Assembly: GCF_017316125.1 (NCBI RefSeq)
Contig: NZ_JAFLWA010000034.1
Coordinates: 1-64,000 of the forward strand
DNA length: 64,000 nt
Direction: 5' to 3'
DNA from: Enterococcus sp. DIV0660C
GTDB taxonomy: Bacteria > Bacillota > Bacilli > Lactobacillales > Enterococcaceae
The position numbers were made by a program, and so were the translations under genes. The notes under the pieces are model-generated. The model searched no databases. It saw nothing but the letters and a program-made list of their open reading frames with translations, and was not told the DNA's origin. Position 1 is the first letter of the stretch. The number at the start of each line of letters is the position of its first letter. Shown here piece by piece: positions 37,681 to 46,693 of the stretch.

Positions 37681-39840
37681 ATGAGTCTTAAAAATTTAAA
37701 AGATGTCAGTTACTTTAAGTTAAACAACGAGATTAACCGACCAGTTAACGGTCAAATTCCTTTGAACAAGGATAAAGAAGCTCTTGCAGCTTTTTTTGAG
37801 GAAAATGTGCAACCAAATACAATGACATTTCCAACAATCAAAGAAAAAATCGATTATCTGATTGAAAATCAATATATCGAAGCAGAATTTATCCAATTAT
37901 ATTCTGATAAATTTATTGAAAAGTTGTACCAATTTTTGGCAGACCAACACTTTACCTTTAAGTCATTTATGGCAGCTTATAAATTTTATTCTCAATATGC
38001 GTTAAAAACAAATGATGGCTCTGCTTATCTTGAATCTTATGAAGATCGTGTGGCTTTCAATGCTTTATACTTTGCAAATGGTGATGAAGCACTTGCATTA
38101 GCTTTAGCAGATGAAATGATCCATCAACGTTACCAACCCGCAACTCCTTCATTCTTGAATGCTGGGCGTAAACGTCGTGGCGAGTTAGTTTCTTGTTTCT
38201 TAACACAAGTGACTGATGATATGAATTCAATTGGGCGATCAATCAACTCCGCTCTACAATTATCTCGTATTGGTGGCGGTGTAGGGATTACTCTTTCCAA
38301 CTTACGTGAAGCAGGTGCCCCTATCAAAGGATATGAAGGAGCAGCTAGTGGTGTCGTTCCTGTCATGAAATTATTCGAAGATAGCTTTAGTTATTCAAAT
38401 CAATTAGGTCAACGTCAAGGTGCTGGTGTGGTTTATTTGAACGTTTTCCACCCAGATATCGTTGCCTTTTTATCTGCCAAAAAAGAAAATGCTGATGAAA
38501 AAATCCGTGTCAAAACACTTTCTCTTGGTGTTGTTGTTCCAGATAAGTTCTATGAATTGACTCGTAAAAACGAAGAAATGTATTTATTTAGTCCTTATAG
38601 TGTAGAAAAAGAATATGGCGTTCCATTTTCTTATGTAGATATCACGGAAGAATATGATAACTTAGTAGCAAATCCTAATATTCGTAAACAAAAAATCAAA
38701 GCACGTGATTTAGAAAATGAAATTTCAAAATTACAACAAGAATCTGGTTATCCTTATATCATCAATATTGATACAGCGAACCGTGAAGACCCAATCGACG
38801 GCAAAATCATCATGAGTAATCTATGTTCTGAAATCTTACAAGTCCAAACACCTTCTGTTATCAATGGCAAGCAAGAGTACGAAGTGTTAGGAACAGATAT
38901 TTCATGTAATCTAGGTTCAACGAATATTGTTAACTTGATGGATAGTCCCGACTTTGGAAAATCGATTCGAACAATGACTCGTGCCCTAACATACATTACA
39001 GATGCTTCTGATATTGATGTTGTGCCACCAATCCAAAATGGAAACAAACTAAATCATACCATTGGACTAGGCGCAATGGGCTTACACACTTACTTTGCAA
39101 AAGAACAAATGGAATATGGTTCTGAAGATTCGTTAGACTTTACCAATATCTATTTCATGTTGTTGAATTACTGGACATTAGTTGAAAGTAATCAAATTGC
39201 TCGTGAACGTAAGGAAGTTTTCCACAACTTTGAAAAATCAGACTATGCGAATGGTACTTACTTTGACAAATATATCACTGGCGAGTTTCAACCAAAATCG
39301 GAAAAAGTAAAAGCATTATTTGAAGGTATCTTCGTCCCAACTGCACAAGATTGGGAAGAGTTAAAACAAGCGATTATGAAAGATGGCCTATACCATCAAA
39401 ATCGTCTGGCGGTAGCGCCAAACGGTTCAATTTCTTACATTAATGATACAAGTGCAAGTATCCATCCGATTACGCGAATGATTGAAGAACGCCAAGAAAA
39501 GAAAATCGGAAAAATTTACTATCCTGCACCTTATCTTTCAAATGAAACGATTCCTTACTATACTTCTGCTTACGATATGGATATGCGTAAAGTCATCGAC
39601 ATTTATGCGACTGCGCAAAAGCACGTTGATCAAGGAATGAGCTTAACTTTATTTATGCGTTCAGAAATTCCAGAAGGCTTATATGAATGGAAAACAAGTA
39701 GCAAGCAATCCACACGTGATTTAAATATTTTACGTCACTATGCCTTTCATAAAGGTGTGAAATCAATTTACTATGTACGTACCTTTACCGATGATGCAGA
39801 AGAAATTGGCAGCAATCAATGTGAAAGTTGTGTCATTTAA
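37681..39840 (+). CDS. nrdE: Class Ib ribonucleotide reductase, large subunit
   Basis: A 719-residue catalytic subunit reducing ribonucleoside diphosphates. Expected features are the N-terminal short NrdE form without an ATP cone, the active-site Cys in RRGELVSCFL, the radical Cys-containing block (SNLCSEI), NGSISYINDTSASIHPITRMIE and the C-terminal redox pair (CESCVI). ATG at 37681 has a weak RBS (AGAAGG, 12 bases), and the in-frame region upstream covers the attenuator hairpin. NrdI is not encoded in the operon. Confidence 0.96.
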   Translation: MSLKNLKDVSYFKLNNEINRPVNGQIPLNKDKEALAAFFEENVQPNTMTFPTIKEKIDYLIENQYIEAEFIQLYSDKFIEKLYQFLADQHFTFKSFMAAYKFYSQYALKTNDGSAYLESYEDRVAFNALYFANGDEALALALADEMIHQRYQPATPSFLNAGRKRRGELVSCFLTQVTDDMNSIGRSINSALQLSRIGGGVGITLSNLREAGAPIKGYEGAASGVVPVMKLFEDSFSYSNQLGQRQGAGVVYLNVFHPDIVAFLSAKKENADEKIRVKTLSLGVVVPDKFYELTRKNEEMYLFSPYSVEKEYGVPFSYVDITEEYDNLVANPNIRKQKIKARDLENEISKLQQESGYPYIINIDTANREDPIDGKIIMSNLCSEILQVQTPSVINGKQEYEVLGTDISCNLGSTNIVNLMDSPDFGKSIRTMTRALTYITDASDIDVVPPIQNGNKLNHTIGLGAMGLHTYFAKEQMEYGSEDSLDFTNIYFMLLNYWTLVESNQIARERKEVFHNFEKSDYANGTYFDKYITGEFQPKSEKVKALFEGIFVPTAQDWEELKQAIMKDGLYHQNRLAVAPNGSISYINDTSASIHPITRMIEERQEKKIGKIYYPAPYLSNETIPYYTSAYDMDMRKVIDIYATAQKHVDQGMSLTLFMRSEIPEGLYEWKTSSKQSTRDLNILRHYAFHKGVKSIYYVRTFTDDAEEIGSNQCESCVI

Positions 39841-39884
39841 CAAGCCAAGAATTTAGAAACGACAATCAATAAAGGAGTAAACTC

Positions 39885-40850
39885 ATGTCAGAAACTTATT
39901 ATGAAGCAATTAACTGGAATGAAATCGAAGATATTATTGACAAGTCTACCTGGGAAAAACTAACGGAACAGTTTTGGTTAGATACTCGTATCCCACTTTC
40001 AAACGATTTAGACGACTGGCGGACACTTTCTGAACTAGAAAAAGAAACCGTTGGTCATGTATTCGGTGGTTTGACGTTGCTTGATACTGTCCAATCAGAA
40101 AGCGGGATGGATCAGCTACGAAATGACGTCCGTACGCCACATGAAGAAGCCGTTTTAAACAATATTCAGTTTATGGAATCTGTTCACGCGAAAAGTTATT
40201 CTTCTATTTTCAGTACATTAAATACAAAAAAAGAAATTGAAGAAATTTTTGAGTGGACTAATACAAACGTCTATTTACAACGTAAAGCAGAACGTATCAA
40301 TGAGATCTATAAAAACGGTACACCTTTAGAGAAAAAAGTAGCGAGTGTTTTCTTAGAAACATTCCTCTTTTACTCTGGTTTTTATACACCTCTTTATTAT
40401 TTAGGAAATAACAAATTAGCAAACGTTGCTGAAATCATCAAATTGATTATCCGCGATGAATCTGTTCATGGAACGTACATTGGTTATAAATTCCAACTTG
40501 GCTACAACGAGTTACCTGAAGCAGAACAAGAACAATTAAAAGACTGGATGTACGATTTGCTTTACGAATTGTATGAAAATGAAGAACGTTATACAGAAGA
40601 ATTGTATGATGAAATGGGTTGGACAGAGGAAGTAAAAACCTTCTTACGCTACAATGCAAATAAAGCATTGATGAATCTCGGGATGGATCCACTTTTCCCA
40701 GATACTGCAAATGATGTCAATCCAATCGTCATGAATGGGATCTCAACTGGTACAAGTAACCATGATTTCTTCTCTCAAGTCGGAAATGGTTATTTACTAG
40801 GTCATGTGGAAGCAATGAAAGATGACGATTATTTAATTGGATTAGAATAA
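39885..40850 (+). CDS. nrdF: Class Ib ribonucleotide reductase, small subunit
   Basis: A 321-residue dimetal-tyrosyl radical protein. Metal ligands are in DTVQSESGMDQL and NNIQFMESVHAKSYSSIF, and in RDESVHGTYIGYKFQ. The radical Tyr follows the first block of ligands. AAAGGAG precedes the start, 44 bp after nrdE. It ends the operon; a strong terminator follows at 40994. Confidence 0.96.
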   Translation: MSETYYEAINWNEIEDIIDKSTWEKLTEQFWLDTRIPLSNDLDDWRTLSELEKETVGHVFGGLTLLDTVQSESGMDQLRNDVRTPHEEAVLNNIQFMESVHAKSYSSIFSTLNTKKEIEEIFEWTNTNVYLQRKAERINEIYKNGTPLEKKVASVFLETFLFYSGFYTPLYYLGNNKLANVAEIIKLIIRDESVHGTYIGYKFQLGYNELPEAEQEQLKDWMYDLLYELYENEERYTEELYDEMGWTEEVKTFLRYNANKALMNLGMDPLFPDTANDVNPIVMNGISTGTSNHDFFSQVGNGYLLGHVEAMKDDDYLIGLE

Positions 40851-40993
40851 ACATTCGACATTCTTTAATCGAATCTTTTGGTCATTTTCTTTCGCTAAAA
40901 AGAAAGGAACACATCAACTATTCGCTCTAGAAAACCAAAAATCATTTGACTTATTTTCTGGGAAATTTTCCTTTGAGCTGCTGTTGATTCATA

Positions 40994-41042
40994 AAAAAAT
41001 GTCTAAGACATAATCAAAATGATTATGTCTTAGACATTTTTT
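40994..41042. terminator. Terminator after nrdF
   Basis: AAAATGTCTAAGACATAATCA and its complement form a long perfect stem with a 3-base loop and a T-run. It also serves the convergent MgtC-like gene. Confidence 0.95.
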
Positions 41043-41055
41043 ACGTTCCTAGTTG

Positions 41056-41766
41056 TCAAGAAAGACTAACTAAGCGTAACTTAGTAATATTTTTATATGT
41101 GGAAAGTTCCTCGATCACATCCGTGTAAGTCATTCCCTTGGGTAAATCAATCGTGTAAATATTCGTGTAAATGCGATAATCTTCAACAAATTTAACATCA
41201 AAATTCACATCTTCAATTTTAATTTTTCTCGCTTCAAAATAATCAGACAAAAAATCTTTGGTTTCCTGTCGATGAATAAATTGGATCTCTAATTTTTTTG
41301 TTGTCGGAACGTGAATAATCCGCTTAACCATTGTCAAAGCAATCATCACTCCAATGAAACTGATGATTGCAATTGAATAAAAGCCCATCCCGATTGCAAT
41401 TCCTAGGCCAGCTCCTGCCCAAAGAGAAGCCGCTGTCGTCAAACCAGTCACCGAGCGCTTTGTTACAATGATCGTTCCAGCACCTAAAAAACCGATTCCA
41501 CTAACAACTTGAGCAATCAATCTTGCTTCATCTGAACGAATCACGCCTGAAAGATCTGGATGTTGCATTGCATCCTGCACTGCTCCTCCAGCAATTTCGA
41601 CTTGTATCAAAGCAATGATACATGCGCCCATACAAACTAAAATATGCGTGCGCATTCCTGCTGGACGATTTTTATATTGTCTTTCAAAACCAATTGCACC
41701 CCCAAATAACATCGCCAATCCTAGACGCAGAGTGATTTCTGGAATCGTTAATACCATATCTGCCAT
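41056..41766 (-). CDS. MgtC/SapB family membrane protein
   Basis: A 236-residue protein with about five spans in an MgtC N-terminal domain (RLGLAMLFGGAIGFERQYKNRPAGMRTHILV, GIGFLGAGTII) and a C-terminal cytoplasmic ACT-like domain. Relatives affect Mg2+ starvation survival and envelope stress; transport itself is not shown. The start at 41766 follows GAGGAG by 8 bases; an in-frame ATG six codons upstream lacks a good site. Confidence 0.9.
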   Translation of the reverse strand: MADMVLTIPEITLRLGLAMLFGGAIGFERQYKNRPAGMRTHILVCMGACIIALIQVEIAGGAVQDAMQHPDLSGVIRSDEARLIAQVVSGIGFLGAGTIIVTKRSVTGLTTAASLWAGAGLGIAIGMGFYSIAIISFIGVMIALTMVKRIIHVPTTKKLEIQFIHRQETKDFLSDYFEARKIKIEDVNFDVKFVEDYRIYTNIYTIDLPKGMTYTDVIEELSTYKNITKLRLVSLS

Positions 41767-41814
41767 CTCACCATCTCCTCTCATTCAATATAGCACATTT
41801 TTTATGGGTAAGAA

Positions 41815-41858
41815 AAAAGAAGACGACCAAATACTCATTGATTTGGTCGTCTTCTTTT
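41815..41858. terminator. Terminator of the mannose-type PTS operon
   Basis: GAAGACGACCAAAT/ATTTGGTCGTCTTC stem with A and T flanks, 20 bp after the IID gene on minus. Confidence 0.9.
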
Positions 41859-41878
41859 CAATCATGTCTTTTTTATGA

Positions 41879-42685
41879 TTAGCCCAAAATTCCGAGTGCA
41901 CTTAACGCAATCGATAAAATCAAAATAATCCAGATGACACGTGTGGAATTTAATTTCTTGTGGCCTAGCATCCAGTAAGTCAACAAGACTAATAAAACTG
42001 GTACTAATGAAGGTAAAATAGCATCCAATGTATCTTGGATCACTAGTTCTACGCCATCTTTTTTATAAACAAACGGTACAGTTGCTTTCACAACGGAAGG
42101 AATCAATGCCCCAATAACCGTAACTCCTAAGACAGTTGCCGCATTCGTAAAAGCAGATAACTTATCTTTTAAGGTCGTAACTAATTTTACCCCTTGTTTA
42201 TAGCCCAATGGTAATAAAGCAGCTCGACCAAATAGCAAAGCAATATTGGCGATAACCCAGATAACACATCCAACAATTGAACCACTTTGGGCTAAGGTAC
42301 CTGCAATTGATCCAAAAATCGTTCCCCAAATTACATGGAATAGTGAATCCCCTACACCTGCAAGTGAACCCATCAATGCTGTCTTTAACGCAACGATCGT
42401 ATCTTTTGCTTGATAGCCATCTTCTTCTTCGATTGCAACATCGATCCCCATAATCAAATTCCCAAAAATCGCATTTGTATTAAAAAATTGGTTATGTGTT
42501 CGTAACATATCTTGTAGTTCCAATGGATCTTCTCCATAAAACTTTTTCAAAACAGGCAACATCCCATATAAATAACCTGAACTCATCATTCGTTCATAGT
42601 TCCAGTTCAATTGACTTCCTAAAATATAACGCCAACTAATTGCGTTCAATTCTTTTTTTGTTAGTTTTTGATTATTCATCACCAT
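41879..42685 (-). CDS. PTS mannose-family transporter subunit IID
   Basis: A 268-residue IID membrane protein: N-terminal amphipathic part (RYILGSQLNWNYERMMSSGYLYGMLPVL) and C-terminal spans, with family block GDSLFHVIWGTIFGSIAG. The ATG at 42685 with GGAGG five bases before it overlaps the IIC stop; a second ATG two codons on is possible. With IIC it forms the channel. Confidence 0.92.
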   Translation of the reverse strand: MVMNNQKLTKKELNAISWRYILGSQLNWNYERMMSSGYLYGMLPVLKKFYGEDPLELQDMLRTHNQFFNTNAIFGNLIMGIDVAIEEEDGYQAKDTIVALKTALMGSLAGVGDSLFHVIWGTIFGSIAGTLAQSGSIVGCVIWVIANIALLFGRAALLPLGYKQGVKLVTTLKDKLSAFTNAATVLGVTVIGALIPSVVKATVPFVYKKDGVELVIQDTLDAILPSLVPVLLVLLTYWMLGHKKLNSTRVIWIILILSIALSALGILG

Positions 42686-43466
42686 CAAATCCTCCCTCGA
42701 AAGTTCCAGTGTTTGCTACTGTTTGAACACGTGCTGCTTTTTCGCTATCACGTTTAAAGACAATCATTGCTGCAATGACACCCACAATTGAAATACCTAA
42801 CATTGGTACTTGCAAATATGCAGCTAAAAAGAAACCTAAAAGCAAATAAGGAATATATTGTTTTGTAGGAAGGTAATGTAGCAAGATTCCGATACCAACT
42901 ACTGGCAACACACCGCCAGCTGTTTTTAGACCATCCATCAACCAAGCTGGTGTATTTTCAGTAATTGTTGAGACAGCAGCGTCACCTACAAGTAACATCA
43001 ACAGGATTGGAATCGCACGTGATAATCCCCATAAGAAAGAACCAGACAATACAAGTCGAGGAATTCGGCCAATTTTCATCTCATCAATTGCACGATCAAT
43101 ACGGTGTAACAAGAAAACATTACAGAAACGAGCTACTACATCAAGTTGCAACATCAATAAAGAAACTGGAACAGCTAATCCAATTCCATACTCTGCTCCT
43201 TTTCCTGAAATCACCGCAAAGGCAGTTCCTAGCACGGCTCCTGTAAAGTAATCAGGAACTGAAGCGCCACCGAATGCTGCGATACCTAAACGCATCAATT
43301 GAAGCGTCCCGCCAACCATTAACCCCGTTTTTAAATCCCCCATGATCATTCCTGAAATCATTCCGGCGATTGCTGGCTGCGTTAGTGTATTTGAAATAAG
43401 TGAATCATTAATGGCAATAAAAGCATAAACAGTAATAAGAATAATTTGATATATTTCTAAATGCAT
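42672..43466 (-). CDS. PTS mannose-family transporter subunit IIC
   Basis: A 264-residue IIC with about eight spans. Typical blocks are QPAIAGMISGMIMGDLKTGLMVGGTLQLMRLG and GGASVPDYFTGAVLGTAFA. The sequence resembles IIC proteins used for amino sugars and glycosaminoglycan disaccharides. The C-terminus is polar and overlaps the IID start. It lies 19 bp after the IIAB gene. Confidence 0.92.
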   Translation of the reverse strand: MHLEIYQIILITVYAFIAINDSLISNTLTQPAIAGMISGMIMGDLKTGLMVGGTLQLMRLGIAAFGGASVPDYFTGAVLGTAFAVISGKGAEYGIGLAVPVSLLMLQLDVVARFCNVFLLHRIDRAIDEMKIGRIPRLVLSGSFLWGLSRAIPILLMLLVGDAAVSTITENTPAWLMDGLKTAGGVLPVVGIGILLHYLPTKQYIPYLLLGFFLAAYLQVPMLGISIVGVIAAMIVFKRDSEKAARVQTVANTGTFEGGFDGDE

Positions 43467-43485
43467 GGCTGTCTTCCTCCTAATA

Positions 43486-44412
43486 TTAGCTTCTTAATTT
43501 TTCCATAAAGTCGATAATTGGATCATTTGGCACCAATTGCGCAGTTACTTTCACTTTTTTTGCGGCAATCGCTTCGAAAATTGTTTCTTCTTCTTTCAAT
43601 ACTTTGATGCTCTTCGTTACATCTCTTGCGCCTTCTTTATAACTCATGTTTCCGACATTGACCGTTTCCAGTCGGCCACCAGCTTCTAAATATCGCAATA
43701 CGTCCGTTGGATTTTTAAAGACCAAGAAAATTCTTTGTTTTCCGTACTTACCTGATTGAATATTTTTAGCTGCAGTAGCGACGTCTAAAACAGAGAGACG
43801 CATCGATGTAGGCGCTGCCATTCTTAACGAAGATTTTTGTAAAGAATCTTTAGCTGCTTCATCATTGATCACAATAATTCGTTGCGTATTCAAGCTGGGT
43901 GACCAGATACCCGCCACTTGTCCATGAATCAAACGTTCATCGATGCGGACGTTAACAATATTTGCTTTACCTTCATATTCTTTGTATTTTTCTAAATCTG
44001 CATTAGAAACAATCGGATCTTTTTCGACTTCGGCTTCCATCATTTTCTTTTTAACGTTTGCAATTCCGCTTAACGATAGTTGAATCAACTCACTGACACT
44101 TGCTTGGCTGTTCAACGTAGCTTCAATGACTAATGGTAAAGACATTCCAGCAATAATTTCTACGTCGTCATTGTCAAGATAGTTAGTCAATGCAACATTA
44201 CACGGTGTTCCACCTAATAAATCGGCAATAATCAAAGTCTCTCCATTAAGGGCTTTCATTTTTTCTTTTAATTCATTTTCAAATTGTAGATTGTCCCCAT
44301 CTGGTTTCAAAGAAGCTGTATGAACATGTGTCTGTTTGCCAACAATCATCTCCAAACTTGCTTTGACCCCTTCTGCCATATTTCCATGGCTAATCAATAG
44401 GATATTTCTCAT
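43486..44412 (-). CDS. PTS mannose-family IIAB fusion
   Basis: A 308-residue cytoplasmic phosphotransfer protein. The IIA domain covers about 1-130 with phospho-His9 (LISHGNMAEG) and DLLGGTPCNVA; the IIB domain covers about 150-308 with phospho-His163 (RIDERLIHGQVA). It accepts phosphate from HPr and passes it to the sugar carried by IIC-IID. It is first in its operon, behind a promoter flanked by two TTAACATATTAT sites, and divergent from gntR. Confidence 0.93.
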   Translation of the reverse strand: MRNILLISHGNMAEGVKASLEMIVGKQTHVHTASLKPDGDNLQFENELKEKMKALNGETLIIADLLGGTPCNVALTNYLDNDDVEIIAGMSLPLVIEATLNSQASVSELIQLSLSGIANVKKKMMEAEVEKDPIVSNADLEKYKEYEGKANIVNVRIDERLIHGQVAGIWSPSLNTQRIIVINDEAAKDSLQKSSLRMAAPTSMRLSVLDVATAAKNIQSGKYGKQRIFLVFKNPTDVLRYLEAGGRLETVNVGNMSYKEGARDVTKSIKVLKEEETIFEAIAAKKVKVTAQLVPNDPIIDFMEKLRS

Positions 44413-44443
44413 CTGTTTTCATCCCCCAAATTGAATATTAAAC

Positions 44444-44520
44444 TTAACATATTATGTTTTGCATACTCATACTATATCACACCACTTTCTTCACGTAAAC
44501 CTAACATCTTAACATATTAT
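44444..44520 (-). promoter_or_regulatory. PTS promoter flanked by two GntR operator-like sites
   Basis: Minus TTTACG (44499-44494), 17 bp, TATAGT (44476-44471). TTAACATATTAT occurs on both sides, at 44444-44455 and 44509-44520. Confidence 0.75.
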
Positions 44521-44570
44521 ATTTTTTTCGATAAAAATCACATTTCGTGAATTAACCCAAGGATAATCAA

Positions 44571-44599
44571 TTGCTAAACTAAAGTTAACATGTTATGCT
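44571..44599 (+). promoter_or_regulatory. gntR promoter containing an operator-like site
   Basis: TTGCTA, 17 bp, TATGCT. TTAACATGTTAT (44585-44596) lies in the spacer and over the -10 box, which suits autorepression. Confidence 0.7.
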
Positions 44600-44640
44600 A
44601 CTAGTTAGTATTTACCGCAGAGAATGGAGGGTATAATCGA

Positions 44641-45348
44641 ATGATTCCCAAATATGAACAAATTAAGCAAGATTTATTAACAGAAATAAAAAAACATAAA
44701 TTTATTCCTGGAGATAAATTTTATTCCGAAGCTGACATCAAACAAAAATATTCTGTCAGCTCAATTACAGCTGTCAAAGCATTGAACGAGTTGACAAATG
44801 CAGGTTATCTGTACCGTATTCAAGGAAAAGGAACGTTTGTTTCCAAATCAAAAGTCTCCCAAAGTGTGAAATTTTCTGATATTGAACTTCATTCTTTAGA
44901 CAAAGAAAAAGTCAAAGTTTTAGCTATTGAAGAAGAGAATCACCCTACTATTTTAAAGGAACTTGGCTTACCTGCCAATGCTTCCTACTATAAAATCAAG
45001 CGTGTTCGTTTTTTTGAAGACGTGCCTTTTCTTTTACATATCACTCATTTACCTAAAAAGTTGGTAAAAGAACCATTGGCAAAAGATCTCTCGGCCTACG
45101 CAAGTGTTTATGAGCGGGTACGCAAAGACTTTGACATTGATTTATTTTCCCTAGCTTCTGTTGAAACAGACGAAATTATTTTTTCTGATGACTCAGAACT
45201 ATTGAATTTACTACAGTTAAGTTTTAGAGAACCTGTCGTCAAGCAAGTCAAACATTCTTACTTAGCTGATCAAAGTGTCGCAGAGTACATCGTCAGCTAC
45301 AAACATTGGAAATATTTCAAAACAAAAATCGAAGTGGAAGCTGAGTAA
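44641..45348 (+). CDS. GntR/HutC family regulator with UTRA domain
   Basis: A 235-residue regulator: GntR winged helix in residues 1-70 (YSVSSITAVKALNELTNAGYLYRIQGKGTFVS) and UTRA effector domain in about 90-235 (YYKIKRVRFFEDVPFLLHITHLP). Such regulators respond to sugar phosphates. It is central in the glycan island, divergent from the PTS genes and upstream of GH88, and a shared palindrome marks all four promoters. Confidence 0.9.
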   Translation: MIPKYEQIKQDLLTEIKKHKFIPGDKFYSEADIKQKYSVSSITAVKALNELTNAGYLYRIQGKGTFVSKSKVSQSVKFSDIELHSLDKEKVKVLAIEEENHPTILKELGLPANASYYKIKRVRFFEDVPFLLHITHLPKKLVKEPLAKDLSAYASVYERVRKDFDIDLFSLASVETDEIIFSDDSELLNLLQLSFREPVVKQVKHSYLADQSVAEYIVSYKHWKYFKTKIEVEAE

Positions 45349-45429
45349 GCTACCACTTTTTTTGTGCTTCAGTCCTTTTTTAAATGGATAAGAAGAAATG
45401 GAACATTCGCTTTTTATAGTTAAGTACGG

Positions 45430-45455
45430 TATACTAATCTAAGTTAATATGTTAA
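45430..45455 (+). promoter_or_regulatory. GH88-GH35 promoter region with operator
   Basis: A TATACT box at 45430-45435 is followed by TTAATATGTTAA (45444-45455) near the likely transcription start. The -35 is weak. Confidence 0.65.
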
Positions 45456-45475
45456 CAAGTTAAAAGGAGGCTCTC

Positions 45476-46681
45476 ATGAAACTTCAAGATAAGCAAAAGG
45501 AATTGATTCAACTCAGTAGTAACGTACAAGAAGACTGGTTAGCACAACAATTAGATTGGTGCTGCCAACAAATCGAAACAAATATGCAACGTTATGGGTT
45601 AGATTTCCCTTCCGCCTGTGCAACAGACGGAAACTATCGAATCAAACCAAATGATGATTGGACAAATGGTTTTTGGACTGGGATGCTTTGGCTCGCTTAC
45701 GAATGGACGGGAAAAGAACTATTTTTAGTGCGTGCGATGGAAAATATCCATAGCTTTCAAGAGCGATTAGACAAGCATTTTGTGTTAGATCATCATGATA
45801 TTGGCTTTTTATATAGTTTATCTGCTGGAGCGGGTTATACTGTTACCGACAGTTTGTTGTGTCAGCAGCAAATTTTACAAGCTGCAGATGTTTTAATGGC
45901 TCGGTTTCAGCAAAAAGGACAATTTATTCAAGCTTGGGGAAAATTTGGGGAACCCAAAGAGTATCGACTAATCATTGACTCACTAATCAATTTGCCGTTA
46001 CTCTTTCGTGCAACAGAAATTTCTGGTGACACACGCTATCAAGAAATTGCCCAAAAGCACTATCATACTTTACTGAAAACGGTCATTCGAGAAAATGCGA
46101 CCACTTTCCATACTTATTATTTTGATCCACTAACCGGCGAACCCAGCCATGGTGCAACTCATCAAGGAAACAGTGATGAGTCGATTTGGGCACGCGGACA
46201 AAGCTGGGCAATTTTAGGTATCCCATTAAATGAAAGTTATTTACAAAATAAGCAACTAAATGGGACAAAGGAAGTTACACCTCTAACAAATGCTGGCTTC
46301 CCGTCAAACTATAAGGAAATCGTCGATGTCTTTTTAACGAACCTACCTCAAGATCTCGTTCCTTACTGGGACTTTGATTTTAATGACCAAGTTCCTTCAG
46401 ATAAAGACAGTTCTGCTCTAGCAATCACTGCATGTGGTCTACTGGAAGCTGATAAAAGTAGTGCCTATCCATCTGCAAAGGAATTAGCACAAGGAATGAT
46501 TTATCAATTAGGTGAAAAATATTCAGCCAAATCCGAAACGCAAAACGAAGGTCTTCTATTACACGGTGTCTATGCGCATGCAGAAGGAAAAGGCATCGAT
46601 GAACCAAACCTTTGGGGCGATTATTTTTATTTTGAAGCACTGATGCGTTTAGCAAGACCTGAGTGGAAAAAATATTGGTGA
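45476..46681 (+). CDS. Unsaturated glucuronyl hydrolase (GH88)
   Basis: A 401-residue cytosolic (alpha/alpha)6-barrel enzyme removing delta-4,5-unsaturated uronic acid from disaccharides made by polysaccharide lyases. The paired catalytic Asp residues are at 108 (HHDIGFLYS) and 168 (LIIDSLINLPLL), a spacing like that of Bacillus UGL. WARGQSWAI follows. No signal peptide. No lyase is in the window, so substrate must be cut by an enzyme encoded elsewhere or by the host community. AAGGAGG precedes ATG. Confidence 0.92.
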   Translation: MKLQDKQKELIQLSSNVQEDWLAQQLDWCCQQIETNMQRYGLDFPSACATDGNYRIKPNDDWTNGFWTGMLWLAYEWTGKELFLVRAMENIHSFQERLDKHFVLDHHDIGFLYSLSAGAGYTVTDSLLCQQQILQAADVLMARFQQKGQFIQAWGKFGEPKEYRLIIDSLINLPLLFRATEISGDTRYQEIAQKHYHTLLKTVIRENATTFHTYYFDPLTGEPSHGATHQGNSDESIWARGQSWAILGIPLNESYLQNKQLNGTKEVTPLTNAGFPSNYKEIVDVFLTNLPQDLVPYWDFDFNDQVPSDKDSSALAITACGLLEADKSSAYPSAKELAQGMIYQLGEKYSAKSETQNEGLLLHGVYAHAEGKGIDEPNLWGDYFYFEALMRLARPEWKKYW

Positions 46682-46693
46682 GGAGAAAAAACG

